From Liolophura sinensis (taxonomy: Eukaryota > Mollusca > Polyplacophora > Chitonida > Chitonidae), in NCBI RefSeq assembly GCF_032854445.1, contig NC_088300.1, positions 18,109,570-18,173,569 on the forward strand: a stretch of DNA of 64,000 nt, read 5' to 3'. Below, piece by piece: positions 12,581 to 25,071 of the stretch. Positions within the stretch are counted from its first letter, which is position 1, and each line of letters begins with the position of its first letter. A program made the translations under genes and the position numbers. Under the pieces are notes generated by a model. It saw nothing but the letters and a program-made list of their open reading frames with translations, made no database searches and had not been told where the DNA came from.

Positions 12581-15199
12581 CCCATGCACAGACAGTGTCC
12601 CATTTTTGGGACGGTCCAGATTTCCCCAGCTATAGGATATAATTTGTTATGAGACACAACTTTTAACAGTTAGATATACTCTTTGATAACAGAGAGGGCC
12701 GTATTGCAACCAACAGTGGGTACAGAGTTGTGTCCCTTCTTTCTTGATCCAAAATGGCGGCCATGGAAGCACATGGAGCAACGTTTAAGAGAAAAAAAGG
12801 CGAAAGATTCGTGCTTTGTTAAATTTTTGACTCACATAGTAGTTTCTTTGGTTTTTTTATGTCCTAGTGATATGCTAAATCTTCAGTAACAATTTACTGC
12901 GTAACACATGTAACTAGATATCACAAGTAACATGCGCGTCCTGTTCTTGGGACGCTGCCCATGAGAGGGTACATGGTTTTTATATTGCGCATTTTTGTAA
13001 AACATTTGAAACAAAACTAGAAAATGAATAACTATGCAGACAAATTTGATTTTGGTCTTTTGCATTGTACTTTTCCGTCGTTTTTATAGGATGATGAATG
13101 TCAATGATGCACAAGGCATGCTAATGGATGAATATGAAGAGTTTCATGGCGCAGATGTTTTCATTGAACCCCTGATATACATGAAGACACTGATGTTGAC
13201 AGTGGTGACGAGGATTCCGATGGAATGCCTATTTCTGTAAAAAAATTTATCCCGTAATCAGCTCTCAGCGGGCTGCTCGTTCAGGCAGACAGCTCCTTGA
13301 GGACATGGCATCGCTGAGGATGACAGTATTAACTAAAGTGAGACGGACCCTGAGGATGAGACTGTGACTGTCGTTGGGAAGAGAAAGGCTCCCGAAGTGA
13401 CAAAGCGTGTATAGTGACAAACTGAATTTGAAAACATTCGAAACAACGGCTTTGAGAAGACAGACTCAGATATTGAAAAGTCGATTTGTCACCATCAAAA
13501 ATGTTTGAACGATTTTTCGACGATGATGTGATAAGGTATGCTGTGGAAATGACAAATCTGTATGTACAACAAAAAGGAAAACAAATTTCAAAATAACAAG
13601 ATGTGATTTGAAACTGTGCGTTGCTATTATGCTCATCTCCGGGTACTGTCCATTACCAAGAAAACGCATGTACTGGGAGCAGGTCAAGGACGTACAAAAT
13701 GAATCATTGCGTCAGCTTTTTCATACAAAAGGTTTGAAGAGATCTTGAGAAAGCTCCAGCTTGCAGATAATACCAAACTTGACAAAGATGACAAGATGCC
13801 CAAACTTCGTCCCCTCATCACCATGCTAAATGATAAATAAAGTTCTTTCAGTTCTGGCCCTGTGCTGAAAGCATGAATGTAGAGGAGTCATTGATTCCTT
13901 ACTATGGAGGACATCCAGCCAAACAGTTCATCCAAAATAAACGTATTCGGTATGGATACAAAGTCTGGTGCCTGAACTCACCAAGTGGATACTTGATTCA
14001 TTACATTCCATATAAGGGAGCTTTAACAGTTAAAGCCTTTCCTGAGTTGGAAATGGGTGGGAATGGGTAACTCTTGAGTAACTTGCCGGACAAACCGTTC
14101 CAATGTATTTTTCGACACTCTGTTCACCTCCATACTCTACTGGAAAAGCTAAATGAAAAAGGAATGCACGGAACTGGAACATTGCGCCAGAATAGAACAC
14201 GGAAATGCCTCATCACCGCTGTCAATGTCATAAAGAAGAAGGAGTGCTGTTCTGTTGACTATCGCCTTGATACATCTTCGGGAGTTCCCGTATGCAGCTG
14301 GAATGACAACAGTGTGGCAACAGTGGCGTCTGCTGTTTTCAGTATCAATTCGACTGCAGCAGTGAAGAGGTGGTCGAGGAAAGAAAGCAAAAAAATCTAG
14401 GTACCCATAACACAGATGATCTTGGCGTACAACCACAATATGGTTGGGACAGACCGCATGGATAAAAACATTACCGACCCTCAGTTCGCATTAATAAATG
14501 GTGGAAAATGATAGCTGTGCGACAAACAGTGGCCACCATTCCGAATGTCTGGCAGTTGCACAGACTAAGCACTGCTTCTACGCGTAGAGCGCTTGACCAA
14601 CTTGGCTTTGTCAGAGATGTTGCGATTACTAGTACACATTGTAGTACACGGACAGAGAGGAATCTTTGCCAGTCCTAGTCGCTTTCGCTCCATGGAAACC
14701 AAAAGACGTAAAATTTGACGGCAAAGACCATCACCTGATCTCTTGTCTCACACAACGACGCTGTCGCCAGAGTGGAAAGAAAACCATGAAGCCCTGTATG
14801 AAGTGCCGAGACTGTCCTTTCCACCATTTTCTTTCAGCGCAAGAGTTAGGCGGCATTTGTCCAATTCTACAATATAATCACATGAAGTAAAAATCTACTT
14901 GACTGCAGTGTGTGAACGCAGCTTGACGTGACCATCTATGCACTTAAAACAAGTCCCTCAATGTGCCCAAAATAGACGTTTCCTTGGACAGCGTCTTATT
15001 TTCAGGTCATAATCTACCAGTAAAAAATGTACCCTTTCGTGGGCAACGTCCCACCTTTGGAAGGAATTACAAATTGAAAAAATACAACTAAATCCCAAAA
15101 TAATTGAAAAAAAAAACAAGACTTGTTTTTGACATTTTGACATAATGGGAATGGTACAACACGGGGACACCAAAATATGACAACCTGCCCATGAAAGGG
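12581..15199 (+). mobile_element. piggyBac-type DNA transposon, decayed
   Basis: The interval contains a broken piggyBac-family transposase (separate entry) and ends on the right with GGG followed by TTAA (15,200-15,203), the target site piggyBac elements use. On the left CCC follows ATAA (12,577-12,580), a one-base change from TTAA. The two ends share only a weak inverted match, so the outer boundaries are tentative. A better inverted repeat lies inside: TTGGGACGCTGCCCATGA at 12,947 against GGGCAACGTCCCACC at 15,041. The word GCCCATGAAAGGGTTAA ends the right side. These internal repeats may be transposase-binding sites. Confidence 0.65.
13080..14890 (+). pseudogene. piggyBac-like transposase, multiply disrupted
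   Basis: Segments match the piggyBac (PGBD / DDE_Tnp_1_7) transposase in order. An acidic N-terminal part (13,080-13,250) is followed by FERFFDDDVIRYAVEMTNLY near 13,505, then PLPRKRMYWEQVKD near 13,650. Next comes the DDE-core-like MNVEESLIPYYGGHPAKQF (13,873), YKVWCLNSPSGYLIHYIPYK, a KPFQCIFRHS segment (14,092), GTGTLRQNRTRKC and WNDNSVATVAS. A C-terminal Cys-rich tail contains CMKCRDCPFHHF (about 14,795-14,830). Frame changes and stops separate these blocks, for example after 13,595, before 14,074 and after 14,400, so no full protein can be made. The expected role was cut-and-paste transposition at TTAA. Family assignment is firm; the exact number of lesions was not computed. Confidence 0.85.
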
Positions 15200-15203
15200 T
15201 TAA

Positions 15204-17184
15204 CGTTCTACTGAAGAATTTTTTTACTTATCCGACTAGTTTTACAGCCAGCAGAAAAACTGGTTGGGAGTGGCCGGGGTAAACTTCCGGTGTTTGACAA
15301 GTTTCGTTCGACAAGTTTTAATAAGAATGACATACACATATTCCTGCACATTATATTGGTGGAAGGCAGTGATCTTCAAAGAATGTACTGCAAACATTCC
15401 CACCAACGCCGTCGATTGCTTCTTGTCACCTAAGGCCTCACTATCAGTGAGAGAATAGAAACCATATTAACTGGTTTGACAAAAGCAGTTTATGCCCAAA
15501 TTATAGGCCGGGGTATTAATTAAGGTGCACAACTGGTTGACTGAATCTATGCCTTGAAACAGACATTCGTATATCAGACTGGGTCAAACATCATTATCTC
15601 CTGGATAATATTCTTCCTATATCTACTATTCTCGTGTTTATTCATTAACATTGTTTCATTCAAATTTTTTGAGAGCTAAGGTGACTTTTTCAGAGAATGC
15701 TAAGCGCGGTTCGGACGTTTTTTGTTTTTTTTTTGTTTTTTTTTTTTATTACTAAGCGTACGTAGATTGAGTGTATAAAGGTCAATCTTGTCGACTTTTC
15801 AGGAGCTAGCTGAAGTCGAGTAAAAATCTAGCTGGAAGTTTCGCTTTTTATCAAAATACACAACCGTCAGACTGTAAGAAGGTGGGTTAAAAATCCTTTC
15901 GTTTGTCTCAGCTACAATGTCCAGGATTTTAGTGATGACCTCTGTAATCAGCTATGATCACAAACGTCGACCGGAAGTCGTCAACTCGGTTATCGGCCTG
16001 GTGATTAAGATGTGGAAACAAATCAGACAAATGTAGTCCGAGCAGCAGAGGCAGACGGTCAGCGGCCGGAAGGTGACACCGACCCTACTGAAACTGAAGA
16101 TGATAGGCCAAGGAATCAATTAGACAAATAGCGGTCGACCATTGGGCCCTAAGTCGGCCCGTATCCCCACGATTAGGGAGGGCAGCTCAATCGGCGACCC
16201 CCGTAATCCCTCTGACGGGCTCCACTCGGATAACCTCCACACCGACTCGGATTGCCCTGGTCCCCCAATAATGCCCCTAACAGATGGCCGATATCAGTCA
16301 GTTTCGCATAACTTTGGCCCATATAACAAAAAGAGATGGAAATCGGCTGAGTAGTCGGTGGAACCGTGGGGCATATTGACCGTGTTGGGATTATAAGAGG
16401 TTGTCGCAGGTCAATATCACATCCGAGCAGATTGTCTTCATTCATACCGGCCCTCGAGTAAATCTCGATTGAGAACGAGAGAAGACGTGGATTGCTGTAG
16501 CCAGCTTCTCACTGTTTGCATTGTACTCACCCCCTCCCTGTTGTCCGGAAAATGTACCTATCCTCCTGATGGTGTGGACAAACACAAAAACCACTACTAA
16601 GGTCTCTACCAATGGTCCATTAAAACATCCCATAGGCAAAACTGCTCAGTGGAAAGGGTACTTGAAACCAATTCTACTAGCCACTTCTGACAGAAGTCCA
16701 AAATTAAAAACGGAACATAATGTTTAGTTTTTGGCACTGGAAGGTGAAATTTGGACACGTTTGTCTTAAAATAATATTTTTGAGGTGAACAAAATTTCCT
16801 AAAGCCAAAAAATAAGCTTTAAGATTGAATTTCATATCTTGACTGAAATCAGAAATGGCTTTGTGGAATCGGCCTCAGACCTCTAACACTTTTATTTTGT
16901 CCAATTACAAGTGCATGAATCTCTCGCAGCATTTTGCTCTGTCCACTTATCGGCCATTCACCAGTGAAAATTCAGATTTTCCTTCATCTCAGTCTAAAAG
17001 TTTTGTCACATTGAGGAATGTCATCATGGATATTTTTTTCATTGTCTAAAAAATACATAAAGCACATGTTCCCTTCTGCTGATCAGATAAAAAAGCTACA
17101 ACTTTTTGACTATTATCGCACGAATTTAATTTTTTTTCTCATACAAGAAAATACCAGAAAAAATTATCTCCTTAAAGTCTTTAG
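15204..17184. other. Intergenic stretch, degraded repeats only
   Basis: No gene seen. Bases 15,250-15,450 contain CATTATATTGGTGGAAGGCA and GTGATCTTCAAAGA, which resemble words in repeats at 18,180 and 30,030, so this is probably an old SINE-related copy. T-rich runs lie at 15,718-15,748. A G+C-richer block at 16,020-16,450 has a short open frame on each strand but no recognisable protein. Confidence 0.45.
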
Positions 17185-17342
17185 GCTTCCTCTCCGGCCG
17201 TACTTGGGAAGGTCAGACAGCAGCCTGCGGATGGTTATGGGTTTCCGCCGGGCTCTGCCCGCTTTCCTTCCACCATGATGCTGACCGCCGTTGTGTAAGT
17301 GAAATGTACTTGAGTACGGCGTAAAACATTAATCAAATAAAT
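17185..17342 (+). repeat. SINE, 5'-truncated, with target-site duplication
   Basis: The body starts at GCTTCCTCTCCGGCCGTAC and ends in TTGAGTACGGCGTAAAAC plus AATAAATA. It is flanked by AAAGTCTTTAG at 17,174-17,184 and again at 17,343-17,353, an 11-bp target-site duplication. The copy was therefore inserted already lacking its tRNA head. Confidence 0.85.
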
Positions 17343-18050
17343 AAAGTCTTTAGAATTTGAAGACATTTTTCTTTTCGTGGGTAGACAAATTCTATGAATT
17401 CAAACCTTTCCTAATTTCTCTTAAGCATACGTACACTTGCTATTTTAAAACTGGTGTCTCAGTGAACTTTGTTTAATCAGTTGCACACCTTTTCATTTTA
17501 CTACTTTACAATAATAACCATTAACTGTATTCCGATTGCTCAAACTTTGAAATATGACCTTACAGGTTATCATAAGCCCCCAAAAGTTTGACTACTTCAT
17601 GAATAATATTTTCAGAGAAATGTGTCAAACTAAAAACTAAGTATTTTGATGAGGTTTTAAAGTTTGACTTAAGCTTTGTGTAATCTACCCCAGCATGGAA
17701 AAAATCTACAATTGCTTTTTCGATTAAGAGACTGTAAGAATATTTGAAAAATGTACAAGAATGATTTTTAAATGTTTTGCTTTTTCCTCAAATATTAGTT
17801 GTCCCAAACCTTCTGATGATCATTCTTGACAAATCAAAGTAGAGAGTGTATGCAAATACCTTTGTAAACTTCTTGGCACCGGATTTTCAACAGGTTAAAT
17901 CAAAGCAGATGGTTGACACTGAAAGATGCTGAGCACTGCTTGCGTATATACCACCGCTTTATGAGCACATCACATGTACAAAAAATCACAAGAATAATCA
18001 CCATGTTTTAAGAAATTTGGGACGTGGTTAGGCAGGAATATCTCTACACG

Positions 18051-18388
18051 GTTTATTTATTTATCTCTATACAAATGATGGCGATCAGGTGTCAGGGTAG
18101 AAAAAAACCCTGGCCTGGAGTAAACCCCGACCTTCGGCAAGTTATTAATAAACTTTCCTACATGTGCCACACAGATATGCACACCATTTAGATGTAAGTC
18201 AAGTGGTCTTCAACATAAGCCTATGGAAGAAGCCCTATATACGAGTCGCATCTACCGTTTAAGGCCGTATTTGAAAGGTGAGAGCAGTAGAATCTACAAA
18301 TTTCCTGTCAGAGGCTGGAGTTGAACACAAGTTCCAGCGCCTCGTGATTAGATGTAGCACACCTCACTCAATGAGCTATATACAGCCC
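18051..18388 (-). repeat. Second SINE family copy, minus orientation
   Basis: It begins with TTTATTTATTTATC (tail side). It passes AGATATGCACACCATTTAGA and CAAGTGGTCTTCAACATAAG, which are shared with 30,030-30,080. It ends with a tRNA-like head region (GTTGAACACAAGTTCC, then CACTCAATGAGCTATA). The tRNA similarity is by eye only. Confidence 0.5.
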
Positions 18389-18468
18389 GCTCTCTATATG
18401 TGTTGCTGCATGTGCATATTTAGTGTTATAACTGAGTGTTGTGGGATATACCAGTAGTTAATGTTATA

Positions 18469-18485
18469 CCCCCCCCCCCCCCCGC
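18469..18485 (+). repeat. Poly-C run
   Basis: An almost pure run of C sits inside otherwise unremarkable intergenic sequence. It is prone to length error in sequencing. Confidence 0.9.
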
Positions 18486-19394
18486 CCATGGAGGTGTGCT
18501 GCAGAGTCTCAACCAAATCTCTCCATCTGATTGAATATATTACGTCCAAACCTTTTAATTTGCCAAGCGGTGTGGCGGAAATTAAGATCTTTGAAAACGA
18601 GCCTGAAGAGGAAAGGCATCAGGCCTGGCCTATCATCATAGGCCCTTTGCAATTATAGCTGGAGTGAGCTTTGAAGTCGATGAACAAAGCACAGCAATTA
18701 CCTGAAAGAAAATGGAGTGGTGCAAGGGTAACGACCCGCCACATTTTTTCACCGCAAGTTTTCCCTTAACGCTCTATCCTGTGACTTCCGATGAGCTACG
18801 GGTATAACTACTGCCTATACAGAGGAGGCAATGTTTGCAGCCTGGAGTAACAGCCGCTCAGAAATTACACCACATAAAACACGCCTTGGTATACCTGGAG
18901 GAACAAGCACCATATTACGCCCGACCATTTTCCATTCCTTTCTGGCGCGTTAATATCAATATATATGACTTGAGCATTGGTCAGTTAACACAGATTTGCG
19001 CTGGTAGACTCAAATAACTAAATGCACTTATTCTAGACGAAGACATTTATAATCTCGTTGCTGAATATGACAGATTCGCTTTACATTCCATTATAAATTT
19101 GGATTAGAGGACAAAGTATTTTTTCTTTCCCACTCAAAGAAGTTATCTAAAATACTTAAATTCAGACCATACAGAGATAACGGCAGCGTTAAAGGGCATG
19201 TATTCGTTCAGTGAATGAATGCTTGGGATTTCTCGTCGTACTTGACATTTTTTCAATCATATAATAACGAGAAGTCATTATGTGTGTGCCCATAAACTGT
19301 GTGTTCTTGTGGCACCATGACACCTCACCCAATCACATTATACCGACACCAAGTCAACCACTCTTGTTTCCTTGCTCTATAACCTCTCAGCGCT

Positions 19395-19671
19395 GCGAGG
19401 CAGTAACAAGTACCATTTTTAAAGTCTTTGACCCGATCCGGGTTTGATCCCAGGTATCCCGCATTCGTTTAGATCTTTATAGTTATATACAGGACACATA
19501 TATAACCACACATGAGACACACAAAACTCGAGTTCAAAACCGCTCATGGGCAAGGAATTTGTAGATTTCTTCCGCTGGTTTCCTACACCCATAAATCCGA
19601 CCACCATATGCATGGTATATGTGTGAAAAACGCTTGAGTGTGGTATTAAGCTGCAATCAGAGAAATAAATC
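19395..19671 (+). repeat. Third SINE-like family copy, plus orientation
   Basis: A B-box-like GGGTTTGATCCC at about 19,440 is followed by a diverged body (GGTTTCCTACACCCATAAAT). The tail CTTGAGTGTGGTATTAAGC and CAATCAGAGAAATAAAT is clearly related to the main SINE tail although the body differs. The left edge is uncertain. Confidence 0.55.
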
Positions 19672-19818
19672 TAGTGTATTCAGATAGAGTGATTTCATGG
19701 TGGTACAACGAATCTTCCCCACCTTCACAACGACTGCATGTTGTGACATGGTAGCCTAAATTTGTAAGCTAGAGGCAGTCCTGTGGCAGATCATAGTTAT
19801 GATATCATAGTTATGATA

Positions 19819-19953
<135 letters not shown>

Positions 19954-20895
19954 CAGTTTTTCTTACCTTGAGCAGAAAGCGCATGGGTTGGCAAATACAG
20001 ATATATCAATAATAGTAAATTTCCAAAACAACGTTTAACATATATCACCGACAAAACCATAACAATAACGAAGTAAGAAATTAGGACAGAGTATGTCATG
20101 TCAAGAAGGTGTCCACAGCTTTTATTGATGCAGAAATGACGCAAGCAATGTTTTATATATATATGTATATATTTAATCAGTATCCAAATCGAGTATCATG
20201 CTAGGTTATAACTTGTCTGTAATAAACAGTATGTATGTCGATTGTGCTTTGACTGCAAAAGCTAATATGTCCAACCTGGTGATTTGATTCAACATACACA
20301 AATCCTATCGCCCCAAATTTAGCGAAATCAGACACAGCTACAGTAGACCGCCGGTCTAAGATATTCTGGACACTCCGTCCTTTTTGCTTACAATAGAATT
20401 ATACTGATTGTAAAATTTAAGAAACTTACAGTGAAGGCGATTGATGGAAAAGCCTTGATACATTAGCTTTTGTACAGTGATACTTATTTTGGGGCATCAA
20501 ATGAAATTATCACACACCACAGATGTACAAGGCGACATATATGTATATGCGGGTCATTTGAACCATGCTGAATGGCAAACGTTCATCAGGTTCTCAAATA
20601 GCGGCTCTACATAAGACATTCAGTTAAAGAAATGGGCCATGAAGAAATGGGCCATAATCTTGAAGCTGTCGTTGTAGGCATGGTTGTCTGACTTTTTCTC
20701 TTGGAAAATAGGAACCTTTCAGTATCTATAATGTGAAAAACAACATTTTAACCAAAATGTTTGAATCTCGCCCAGAAAATATCCAGATAATATATTTCAT
20801 GGTACACGTTGCTAAATTTACGGCTAAATCCACGGCAAAATGAACAGATTTATGCAGAGATTTAGTTAGCCATTTGCATGTTTTGCCAAAGCAAT

Positions 20896-20967
20896 AATTC
20901 TGGCCGCCCTCGTATAAGTGAAATATTCTTGAGTACGGCGTAAAACACCGATCAAACAAATAATTAA
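20896..20967 (+). repeat. SINE 3' tail fragment
   Basis: CTGGCCGCCCTCGTATAAGTG is followed by ATTCTTGAGTACGGCGTAAA and an AT-rich end. Only the last third of the SINE is present. Confidence 0.85.
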
Positions 20968-21799
20968 ATATAAAAGCTATACGTTATATATTGCTAAAGG
21001 AACTTACAATTCATGCCCAGATACTCCTCATGTTGCTCTGTTATATTTACACCAGTTTTTTCATAATCTAATGTCTAAAACCTCATCACACTACACAAAA
21101 ACTACTTCTACGTTAATGAAGTCTCTAGGATTTTGTTTCCAGCATTACTTGACCAATGACTGATTACAAATTATTTCTTCTCCTCGGCATAACACCTGTA
21201 TACATATGTTATAACCTCTAGAACACAGAGAAGGGCTCACACGACCTCCTGTCGAGGCCGAATGAGTGGTATTATGTATGGTTTGTCAAGGGGGGGGGGG
21301 AATTATTTGACACAGAATCTCATCTTGTTCATTTGGCTCCGCGAGACTTGGGTTTCTTCACATTGCTCTGACGATAAAAAAATAACAACCTTTGGCCGGC
21401 CTCATTTTTTTTACAATCCTTCTAAGATAGAGATATGATAACAGTCGTCGTTTGGAAACACACAAACCCAAATACTTCTTCCTTAAACGAGATGTACTTT
21501 TGTTTGAACTTTTATGAAGAAGATAAAATGATATGTATAAGCTGTCTTTTGTACGGCTTCATATATCTGGTCGTCGAGAGCCGAACAGGTCTTCAGCGCG
21601 AGACAGCCCGGACGGCATCCAGTCGCGAGAGTGTTCATTCATCAGCACAATGATGGATGGGCCGTCCCGATATGAGCCGGGACCACTGTCGATAAACGGG
21701 TCACCTCAATAAATCTGGGTGTGAAATTGGGAACACCGTGATGAATTGCCTGTTAAACACAGACAGCGATCCCGAAGTCGCAAACGCATCTGATCTTTA

Positions 21800-22590
21800 G
21801 CGAGAGTTGACTCCGAGGCCGAGGTTCAAAGCCAGCCCTGTACCAAAAGGCTCAAGTAGTTTGTGGTTCACACCCACCCTTTTACACAACAAAAATGTTT
21901 ATAGGTTTATCGCCAGCCCTCTAACAAATAAACTCAAGTAGTTTGGGGTTCAACGCCAGGCCTGTACCCAAAAGGCTCAAGTACTCTAAAGGTTCGAAGT
22001 TAGCTAGCCCTCTACCAAATAGGCTAAAGTAGCTTGGGGTTCAAAGTCAGCCTTCTACCAAACAGACTCAAGTAGTTCAAAGTGGGGTTCAAAGCCGGCC
22101 ATCTACCAAAGAGGCACAGTTGGTTTGGGGTTCAAAGCCAGCGCTCTACAAGAAGGCTCGAGTAGTTAGCGGTTCAAAGCCAACCCTCTACCAAATACGC
22201 ACAATTGGTTTAGACGTTCAAAAGCCAGCGCTGTACCAAGTAGGTTTCAAGCAGTTTAAAGTATCAGATCGGCACAAGTAGTCTAAAGATTCAAAGCCAG
22301 CCATCTACCAGACATGCTCAAGTACTTTAGAGGTTCAAACCAGCCCTTCAAAACCAAACAGACTCATGCTGCTTAGATGTTCTAAGCCAGCAATCTACCA
22401 AATGGGCACAAGTAATTTAGAGGTTCAAATCCAGCCCTCTACCAAACAGCTGAAGCACTTGACAAGTTCAAAGCTCTTGCTCTGCCAAAGAGGCTCAAGC
22501 AGTTTAGAGGTACAAAATAAGCCAGCACTCTATTTAGTAGGCTTATGGGTTCAATGCAGTCCTTTATCAAAAAGGCTCAAGTAGTCTAGG
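21800..22590 (+). repeat. Diverged 43-44-bp minisatellite
   Basis: Repeating words are GGTTCAAAGCCAGCCCTCTA, CCAAATAGGCTCAAGTAG and TTTGGGG. Spacing is about 43-44 bp with indels, so by length there are roughly 18 copies. Copies are strongly diverged, suggesting an old array. Confidence 0.85.
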
Positions 22591-22596
22591 CAACCA

Positions 22597-23112
22597 GTGG
22601 ATGGCCGTGGGTTTATCAAGCGCAAGTGTGATCTTTTGGCACTACAGCACTGTCTTCGCTGCTCAGGTTTTACTCTCTATGATGTAAGTCAAAACTTTCT
22701 TTCAACTTTAATGGTTTTTCATAAAGTTGAAAAAGGCTCGAATTATTTCTTGGAAGACTTGAATAGCCTGCTGTGCTATGTTATATTGCAGGTCATGCTG
22801 ACCGTGCCTGTATCTGTCTCGTGCGATGAATTTCATGAATGTCTTGTGGGCGAGCTTTGGCGACATTTTTCATTGGCAAAACCTAGAAACGAATATACCG
22901 CTATATTTTCCTGCACTCCTGAGACAAGCTTGAGAAAAGCCTCCATTGAAGATCGTTTTATTTCTGCACTTTATACTTGCGCAGGATTCTGTAATATACA
23001 TCTGGTGATTACTCCAGCCAGATGTAAGCGGTGTTTATTTACGCCGCAACATCAAAGGCTTAACCGAGATGCCTTACATCATTATATTAGTGTAGAGCCC
23101 CCTTTCGTCTGA
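22597..23112 (+). CDS. Unrecognised 171-codon open frame, doubtful
   Basis: This is the longest open frame outside repeats and known genes in the left half of the window. It starts with MDGRGFIKRKCDLLALQHC and is Cys-rich (CLRCS, CKRCL). I recognise no domain, signal peptide or membrane segment. It begins directly after the 43-44-bp minisatellite, and no convincing splice partners or promoter were found. A chance open frame or a fragment of an unknown element is more likely than a gene. Confidence 0.15.
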   Translation: MDGRGFIKRKCDLLALQHCLRCSGFTLYDVSQNFLSTLMVFHKVEKGSNYFLEDLNSLLCYVILQVMLTVPVSVSCDEFHECLVGELWRHFSLAKPRNEYTAIFSCTPETSLRKASIEDRFISALYTCAGFCNIHLVITPARCKRCLFTPQHQRLNRDALHHYISVEPPFV

Positions 23113-23811
23113 ACCTCATTGGCAGGTGAAAGCTATCAAATTCTGCTTAGGGCAAATAAATAAAGTGGAATCAGACTGTTAATGATCATGGATTAATACG
23201 GCAATGGTAAACCAAGGGATATGAAGTGGTCGGAAGTAATGAGTAATGGTACTGAGTATGAGAACAAATACAAGAAGAAAGGCATTACGGAACTGTGTAC
23301 TTGTTCATCTGTGAGAGGGGCGAGGTTGGGTGAGGTGAGGGGGTGGGGCTGTGAGGTGAGCTACGGGAGTTACACAACTAACACCACGTGCCATGCAGTA
23401 ATCCTGTAAGCTCAGACACTTCTGTAGCCTTCATTGAAATCAAGGTCAACATTTTCGTTGACATCTGAGATGCATGTGTAAATTTAATAATTTCGAACAG
23501 TTGGATCTTTCCCCTGGCAGAACATGCACTTTCTGGAACTGATTGTGTCATCACTAATGATCAGTGCTTCTAAGTCTCCAGGATGTCACCGTCAGCATCT
23601 AACTACAGAAATTTAGTTTTTGAATTATTAGTACTTGGAAAATTAGAATGTAAGTATAGGACAACTTCGGGATTCCGCCTCAATAATACACGCAAAGTAA
23701 TACACACTTACACTTACTACTTATGAAAGTCATTTTTTTACAGCCCACTGCATGTGTATAAAACTGCGTTATGTAGATGAGCTCTAATATTTTACCCATT
23801 ATACTGTTTCA

Positions 23812-23965
23812 ACTCTCAAGCTAGCAAGGCTCATCAACTTTCACACTAGGAAGCTCCTCAATTCTCAAGCTAGCAAGCTCCTCAACTTTCTCACTAGCAA
23901 GCTCCTCAACTCTCAAGCTAGCAAGCTCCTCAACTTTCACACAAGCAAGCTAGCAAGCTCCCCAG
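23812..23965 (+). repeat. 24/48-bp minisatellite
   Basis: Two alternating 24-bp half-units, AGCAAGCTCCTCAACTCTCA and AGCAAGCTCCTCAACTTTCA, form a 48-bp higher-order unit repeated about three times. NheI-like GCTAGC words recur in it. Confidence 0.9.
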
Positions 23966-24669
23966 TTTCGTGCGTAGGATACGTTCGCGCAACGCATTTG
24001 ATTTACGCAGATCATTAAGATTCTCGGTAAATCAGCAATAACTAAGACCTAAACAAAGTGGCTTCTCTCATAATTGTCCAAGACATGGAATTATGTGTTG
24101 AAATTGAACTGTATCGTCACGGTATCATACATATCAGTTAACTTAGACTAAGCACGAAAACTGGCTGACAGTTCCATTGTTTTACTATCCTACATACATG
24201 GTCCGCATTTTTCATGCAAGAATTGTAAAACTAGATGCATGGGTGAATTCCAATGTGACTCTGGCACCATTTATGCCTGTCTCGTCCTCGTAAACAAAAA
24301 GGGCCGCCCCTTCAGTGTTTAACACCTTGAAATTGCACACAAGGCACGTTTGTCGACATTAAGCTGGAATTTGGATCACGGGCTTTGTCTTCACTAAAGA
24401 GATGCATTTGTATGGGAAATCTAGCTGCAATTGCTCCGGTCCTGTGATGGTAGGAGGGATGAAAGACGAAGTGTAGCGTGGCGAGTGACGGTGGCAAGTG
24501 CTTGTAAACACAGCCTCCGGTAGGCCTACACCTAGTTAGCGTAACTGTAATTGATGACAAGACACTGGTTCATCAACCACTAGTACGGCCTGCCATCAAA
24601 CCAACCGAGGCCTCCCAGTCAAACTGCAAATCGGCACGGTCAAATATCCGCATGCCGACCGCTTCTATG

Positions 24670-24740
24670 AAGTCTAATTAGTTGACGCTTAATCATGATG
24701 CAGGCTAATTCAATCCTATTTTGCCTAATTATTGTGGAGG
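24670..24740 (+). promoter_or_regulatory. Possible enhancer: homeodomain-motif cluster
   Basis: TAATTA (24,675), TTAATC (24,689), CTAATT (24,705) and TAATTATT (24,726) fall within about 60 bp, embedded in balanced-composition sequence. Spacing and density resemble a conserved noncoding element. This is inference; no conservation data were available. Confidence 0.3.
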
Positions 24741-25071
24741 CTGCATTTCGCGATTCGGTAATACACACTGGTTGTTATTTATTTGGTCGATCGATGAAAG
24801 CTGACAAGGGGAAGAGGGGAGGGGAGGGAACCGGTTAGAGGGAGCAAGATGAATGAGTGTATATATCGGTACATATTTACGGATAGCCTTCCGTAGTCAC
24901 ACATCCTGTCATGCAGTGCTGGGCGAATTGTTGAAAGGTTAAAACTTAATAAATAAAAACAAACTGCATACAGTTTCACGCCTTCCAAACAGTTTTTACG
25001 AATGGTTCTCAGCTTCTGCTTGAAGCAGAGCAGTTTGCGACAAGGTTTGTAACAACCTTTCAGCAACACTG

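Noticed and set aside
13080-14890. Active piggyBac transposase or a domesticated PGBD gene
   Set aside because: Several stops and frame changes interrupt conserved blocks, and no splice sites would remove all of them.
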